Shown here piece after piece: positions 60,395 through 64,000 of a stretch of 64,000 bases of DNA. The stretch's first letter is position 1. Each line of letters begins with the position of its first letter. The stretch is from Nocardioides halotolerans DSM 19273 (lineage in GTDB: Bacteria > Actinomycetota > Actinomycetes > Propionibacteriales > Nocardioidaceae). The notes under the pieces were generated by a model. It was not told the DNA's origin. It searched no databases and saw nothing but the letters and a program-made list of their open reading frames with translations. The stretch is taken from NCBI RefSeq assembly GCF_000422805.1, contig NZ_KE383923.1, positions 381,296 to 445,295 of the forward strand. The letters run 5' to 3'. A program made the translations under genes and the position numbers.

Positions 60395-61369
60395 ATGGGT
60401 CTACTGGGAGACGGCAAGCAGGTCCGGATCTCGGAGTGCTTCCTCCGAGACGGGTTGCAGGCCTTCCACGCTGGAGAACTTGTCGCGTTGGACACGGCGA
60501 CACGAGTTGACATGGTCGAGAGACTCCTCGAGGCCGGTGTCGACGACATCGAGGCAACCAGTTTTGCACACCCGACCCTTCTCCCTCAGTTCGCAGATGC
60601 AGAAGAAGTGGTGCGCCAGCTTCCGGCCGAGGCACGCGAGTCAGGTGCTGCCCGTGCGCTCGTCCCCAACGTCCGCGGACTCGAGAGAGCGATCGACGCT
60701 GGACTGAGGAGCGTGACCGCGTTCCTGACCTGCAGCGAGGCCTACCAGGCCAAGAACGTAGGCAAGAGCATTCAAGAGTCGCTCCTCGAAATCGAGTCCA
60801 TGTGGCGCGTCGGGGCGGACGCGGGGCTCAACATGAGTGCCGACTTGGGTACGACGACCGTCTGCCCGTTCGAGGGAGAGATCCCCAGGCAGCGTGTTCT
60901 TGAAGTTCTCGGCCAGCTACGAGACATCGGCATCCGAGAGGTCACGATCGCCGACACGCTGGGTATGTCGGATCCCGGAACGATCTACGACCTTCTACGA
61001 GAGCTGAAGGGCAACTTCCCCGACATTCAGTACGGCGTTCACCTACACAACCGTCACGGCGTGGCATCGGTGGGTGTGCTCGCCGCTTTGGACGCAGACG
61101 TCGTGAAGATCGACGCGTCGCTTCTCGGCGTCGGCTCCGGGACGGTGGTTCCTGTTGACAAGGCCACGATGGGCAACGTAGCGACGGAGGAGGTCGTCTA
61201 CGTGCTCAACTCCCTCGGCTACGAAACTGGCATCGACTTCAAGACCATCCGGAACATCGCCTTGGATATGTCCAAGTTGGTGAGGCCAGTGCCTATGCCC
61301 CGGATCACGCTCCACGGAGATGTCACTGACTACGTGAGCGAGTACATCGATCACGCCACTGTCTCCTAG
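60395..61369 (+). CDS. HMG-CoA lyase-like DRE-TIM protein lacking the lyase cysteine
   Basis: A 324-residue DRE-TIM metallo-aldolase/lyase: ISECFLRDGLQAFHAGE at 12-28 with Arg18-Asp19, DIEATSFAHPTLLPQFADAE, and metal-binding HLHN in YGVHLHNRHG. The loop that in HMG-CoA lyases reads GGCPxxxGxxGN is here GVGSGTVVPVDKATMGN, without cysteine. It is therefore unlikely to be a standard HMG-CoA lyase and may cleave another 3-hydroxyacyl-CoA or act in condensation. AAGGAG precedes the ATG at 60395 by nine bases. It opens a plus-strand operon with the acyl-CoA dehydrogenase and ligase genes. Confidence 0.85.
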   Translation: MGLLGDGKQVRISECFLRDGLQAFHAGELVALDTATRVDMVERLLEAGVDDIEATSFAHPTLLPQFADAEEVVRQLPAEARESGAARALVPNVRGLERAIDAGLRSVTAFLTCSEAYQAKNVGKSIQESLLEIESMWRVGADAGLNMSADLGTTTVCPFEGEIPRQRVLEVLGQLRDIGIREVTIADTLGMSDPGTIYDLLRELKGNFPDIQYGVHLHNRHGVASVGVLAALDADVVKIDASLLGVGSGTVVPVDKATMGNVATEEVVYVLNSLGYETGIDFKTIRNIALDMSKLVRPVPMPRITLHGDVTDYVSEYIDHATVS

Positions 61370-61415
61370 GACGGGCACATGGAATCGCCCGCCTGGTACT
61401 TGTGAAAGGACGCCC

Positions 61416-62576
61416 GTGCACTTCGAGTTGACTGACGCGCAACGCGCCATCCAAGACTCGGTCGGAAAGATCTGCAACCGCTTCAGTGAGGACTACTGGG
61501 CCGGCCTCGACGACGTACGGGCCTATCCGGACGAATTCGTCAAGGCACTGACGGACGAAGGCTGGCTGGGGCTCATGATCCCCGAGGAGTACGGCGGCGG
61601 TGGGGGCACCGTGAGCGATGCCGCCCTCGTCCTCGAGGCCATCACTCGACACGGCGCCGTCGCTGCCAGCGCACATGCCCAGATGTACACGATGGGGACG
61701 TTGCTCAGGCACGGCTCGACGGACCAGAAGGCCAGGTACTTGCCCAGGCTGGCTTCTGGGGAGCTTCGTCTCCAAGCGTTCGGGCTGACCGAGCCCGAAG
61801 CAGGATCCGACACGTTGAGCATGCGCACTACTGCCGTACGCGACGGTGACCACTACGTCATCAACGGCGGGAAGATCTTCACGTCTCGTTTCCAGCACTC
61901 CGATGTGATGATGCTCATTGCTCGCACGACCCCCCAGGAGCAAGCCCAGCACCGGACCCACGGGCTCAGCGTCTTTCTAGTAGACCTCGCGGAAGCAGGC
62001 GACGCGATCAGCGTCCGCCCCATCAAGACGATGGTCAACCACGAGACGAATCAGCTCTTCTTCGACGATCTGCGCGTGCCGGCCAACAACCTGATCGGAC
62101 AGGAGGGCGAAGGGTTCACCTACCTGCTGAGCGGGCTCAACGTGGAAAGGATCCTCGTCGCCTCGGAATGCATTGGAGCGGGTCTTTGGTTCGTCGATCG
62201 ATCAGCGCGCTACGCCGGCGAGCGCGTCGTCTTCGGTCGGGCGATCGGGGCCAACCAAGGTGTCCAGTTTCCCATCGCACAGGCGTTCGCACAGCTCGAG
62301 GCCGCCAGCCTCATGCGCTGGCAGGCGGCCGCGATGTTCGAGGCAGGTCACACGAAAGGCTATGAGGCGAACACGGCAAAGCTACTGGCCTCCCAGGCAT
62401 CGTGGGCGGCGGCGAACGCCGCCATGGACACCTTCGGCGGGTACGGCTTCGCTGAGGAGTACGGCATCGAACGCAGGTTCCGCGAGGCACGACTCTTCAT
62501 GGTGGCGCCGGTCAGCAACAACCTGGTCCTGGCGCACATCGGTCAGCACGTACTGGGGATGCCCAGGACTTTCTAG
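61416..62576 (+). CDS. Acyl-CoA dehydrogenase
   Basis: A 386-residue flavoprotein: FGLTEPEAGSDTLSMRTTA, INGGKIFTSRFQHSD, and the C-terminal FGGYGFAEEYGIERRFREAR with the probable catalytic glutamate, ending HIGQHVLGMPRTF. It is a relative of the enzyme at 8607-9773 (same ending HVLGxPR). It desaturates an acyl-CoA, probably made by the ligase encoded next. GAAAGGACG precedes the GTG at 61416, 46 bases after the lyase-like gene. Confidence 0.92.
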   Translation: MHFELTDAQRAIQDSVGKICNRFSEDYWAGLDDVRAYPDEFVKALTDEGWLGLMIPEEYGGGGGTVSDAALVLEAITRHGAVAASAHAQMYTMGTLLRHGSTDQKARYLPRLASGELRLQAFGLTEPEAGSDTLSMRTTAVRDGDHYVINGGKIFTSRFQHSDVMMLIARTTPQEQAQHRTHGLSVFLVDLAEAGDAISVRPIKTMVNHETNQLFFDDLRVPANNLIGQEGEGFTYLLSGLNVERILVASECIGAGLWFVDRSARYAGERVVFGRAIGANQGVQFPIAQAFAQLEAASLMRWQAAAMFEAGHTKGYEANTAKLLASQASWAAANAAMDTFGGYGFAEEYGIERRFREARLFMVAPVSNNLVLAHIGQHVLGMPRTF

Positions 62577-62660
62577 TCGAGCGCATCGGAGCGCAATCGG
62601 ACGAGGACCACACGACAAACTGCCGATGAGGCGCGGGACGAGAGAGGCGAGACAGGCACC

Positions 62661-64000
62661 GTGACCCTGGACCTTCCTGAGTGGTTCGTCAACGATCGTT
62701 GGGTGCCGCCACCCGGCAGCGTGGAGCTGACGAGGACGTGGCAGTTCATGGTGAAACACGGCCTTCGGGACTACCACGATTTCCTGCGCCGAAGTGCGGA
62801 CGATCCAAACTGGTTCTACCCAGCCATCTTCGACTTCTTGAGTCTCGACTGGATGGAATCCTTCGACAGCGTCCTCGATGTCTCTGACGGGCCCGAGTGG
62901 TCGCACTGGTTCTCGGGCGGGAGGACGAACCTGGCGTGGCTGAGCGTCGATCGCTGGCTGCTCACGACCCCGGACAAAGCCGCCCTCATCTGGTGCTCTG
63001 AGGACGGTGCAAGCTTGGAGCTGACCTACGCTCAGCTGGCTGGCGCGGTGTCCGCTGCGGCGACCGGGCTCCGCGAGCTCGGCGTCGAGCGGGGCGACCG
63101 GGTTGGCCTATACCTCCCGACCATCCCAGAAGCGGTCATCGCGTTCCTTGCGATTGCCAAGATCGGGGCGATCGCCGTTCCGGCCTTCAGCGGCTACGGG
63201 GCGGAGGCTCTCGCGCAACGCCTGGCGCTCTCCAACGCCAAGGTGCTCATCACCGCCGACAGGGCCCGCCGACGCGGACGGGCCATCGATCTCAAGTCGA
63301 TTGCCGACGCCGCCTGCGACACCGTCGGTTCGGTCGAACGGGTCGTCGTCGTAGAACACGGCGAGGCGGGACGCGGGACCCGTCTCGCCCGCGACGTCGC
63401 ATGGTCGACGCTGATCCAGGGAGACTCAGACAACGACATCGAGGCGTTCGACCCCGCGACCCCGTGCCTTCTGGCTTTCACGAGCGGAACCAGCGGACCA
63501 CCCAAAGGCGCGGTGCATTGTCACGGCCGATTCGCATACGGGATCCCGATCACGTTCGGCCTCAACTTCGACGTCTGCGCTGACGACCGAGTGCTCTGGC
63601 CCAGCGACACCGGGTGGATGATGTCTCAGAACAGCTTGGTCGGCACGCTCGCGCTCGGCGCCACTGTTGTTCTGATGGAGGGAGTGCCGACCTATCCGTC
63701 GCCGAGAACTGTCTGGTCGATCGTCGCGGACCACGCCGTGACACACCTGGGGATGGCACCGACAGTCACCCGTGCCATGGCTGCCGCCGACGTGAACGTC
63801 ATCGAAGAGCACGACCTGCGCACCTTGCGTATCCTCGGGAGCGCCGGCGAGCCGATGACGTCCTCGCCATGGAGGTGGCTGCACCGGCATGTCGGACGTG
63901 GTGTCCGCCCGATCATCGACCTGTCCGGTGGCACGGAGGCCGGCGCGCTTCTCGTGGGAAGCCCGATCGTCGAGACGCCGGAGTGTCACTTCTCCGGTCT
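62661..64000 (+). CDS. Acetyl/propionyl-CoA synthetase-like ligase, cut by window end
   Basis: From the GTG at 62661 the frame is open to the window end, giving 446 residues without the C terminus. It shows an acetyl-CoA-synthetase N-terminal cap, LTYAQLAGAVSAAATGLREL, the P-loop AFTSGTSGPPKGAVHCHG, WPSDTGWMMSQNSLVG and the adenine-site motif DLSGGTEAGALL. It is of the same type as the ligase at 11753-13687. The missing part should contain the hinge and catalytic lysine. It is the third gene of the operon that begins at 60395, and would make the substrate for the dehydrogenase. Confidence 0.88.
   Translation, partial: MTLDLPEWFVNDRWVPPPGSVELTRTWQFMVKHGLRDYHDFLRRSADDPNWFYPAIFDFLSLDWMESFDSVLDVSDGPEWSHWFSGGRTNLAWLSVDRWLLTTPDKAALIWCSEDGASLELTYAQLAGAVSAAATGLRELGVERGDRVGLYLPTIPEAVIAFLAIAKIGAIAVPAFSGYGAEALAQRLALSNAKVLITADRARRRGRAIDLKSIADAACDTVGSVERVVVVEHGEAGRGTRLARDVAWSTLIQGDSDNDIEAFDPATPCLLAFTSGTSGPPKGAVHCHGRFAYGIPITFGLNFDVCADDRVLWPSDTGWMMSQNSLVGTLALGATVVLMEGVPTYPSPRTVWSIVADHAVTHLGMAPTVTRAMAAADVNVIEEHDLRTLRILGSAGEPMTSSPWRWLHRHVGRGVRPIIDLSGGTEAGALLVGSPIVETPECHFSG

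Overview
The window is high-GC DNA with dense, mostly overlapping catabolic operons, frequent GTG/TTG starts, short two-chain-type acyl-CoA dehydrogenases, an LLM-class (probably F420-linked) oxidoreductase and FadR, IclR, PucR and Lrp regulators. This fits an actinobacterium with a large degradative repertoire (Nocardioides-like is my guess from gene style, not a measurement). No rRNA, tRNA or CRISPR array was seen.

Region 1 (1-18.3 kb): a long minus-strand beta-oxidation operon. It holds acyl-CoA dehydrogenase, short-chain dehydrogenase, thiolase, CoA-transferase, HMG-CoA lyase, a BadH-like ring-hydroxyacyl-CoA dehydrogenase, a MenB/BadI-like ring hydrolase, crotonases and an EamA transporter. 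It is followed by a divergent FadR-type GntR regulator and a second block with an acetyl-CoA-synthetase-like ligase, two acyl-CoA dehydrogenases, an APH-type kinase and a short-chain dehydrogenase. That set resembles 4-hydroxyacyl-CoA (levulinate-type) catabolism.

Region 2 (18.3-34.7 kb): a CoA ligase / PucR / quinone-oxidoreductase operon, a tyrosine phosphatase, a 3-hydroxyisobutyrate-dehydrogenase-like gene, and a branched-chain-amino-acid-type ABC importer. The importer's livHMGF genes appear co-transcribed with an alpha-methylacyl-CoA racemase and an LLM oxidoreductase; livK lies on the opposite strand and converges on a shared terminator. A further CoA ligase, a MaoC protein and a second quinone oxidoreductase follow. 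Five promoter regions in regions 1-2 carry matches to the FadR-type operator TGGTNNNACCA next to a -10-like element, which suggests a regulon under the 10962-11744 regulator.

Region 3 (34.7-45.4 kb): minus-strand genes that start at a perfect 11+1+11 palindrome beside an IclR gene. They encode a meta-cleavage lower pathway (2-oxopent-4-enoate hydratase, acylating acetaldehyde dehydrogenase, 4-hydroxy-2-oxovalerate aldolase), two short-chain dehydrogenases, and five gaplessly coupled genes: CoA ligase, CGSC protein (UGSC seleno-protein family, cysteine form), a 342-residue unknown, a CxxC small protein and a CoA ligase. That last cluster is the best candidate for an undescribed biochemical system.

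Region 4 (45.4-54.6 kb): an accessory island. It contains three divergent paralogues of an unknown small family (two broken by small insertions in repeats), other small unknown genes, a RecB-type nuclease followed by a HIRAN protein, and a mobile pair consisting of a degenerate tyrosine-recombinase-like gene coupled to a DDE transposase-like gene. The IclR gene at its left edge lacks the usual C-terminal helices.

Region 5 (54.6-64 kb): a stand-alone AceE-like 2-oxoacid dehydrogenase E1 with a divergent Lrp regulator. Then follow two crotonases with an IclR regulator, and a divergent group of an HMG-CoA-lyase-like protein without the usual cysteine, an acyl-CoA dehydrogenase and a CoA ligase cut by the window end.
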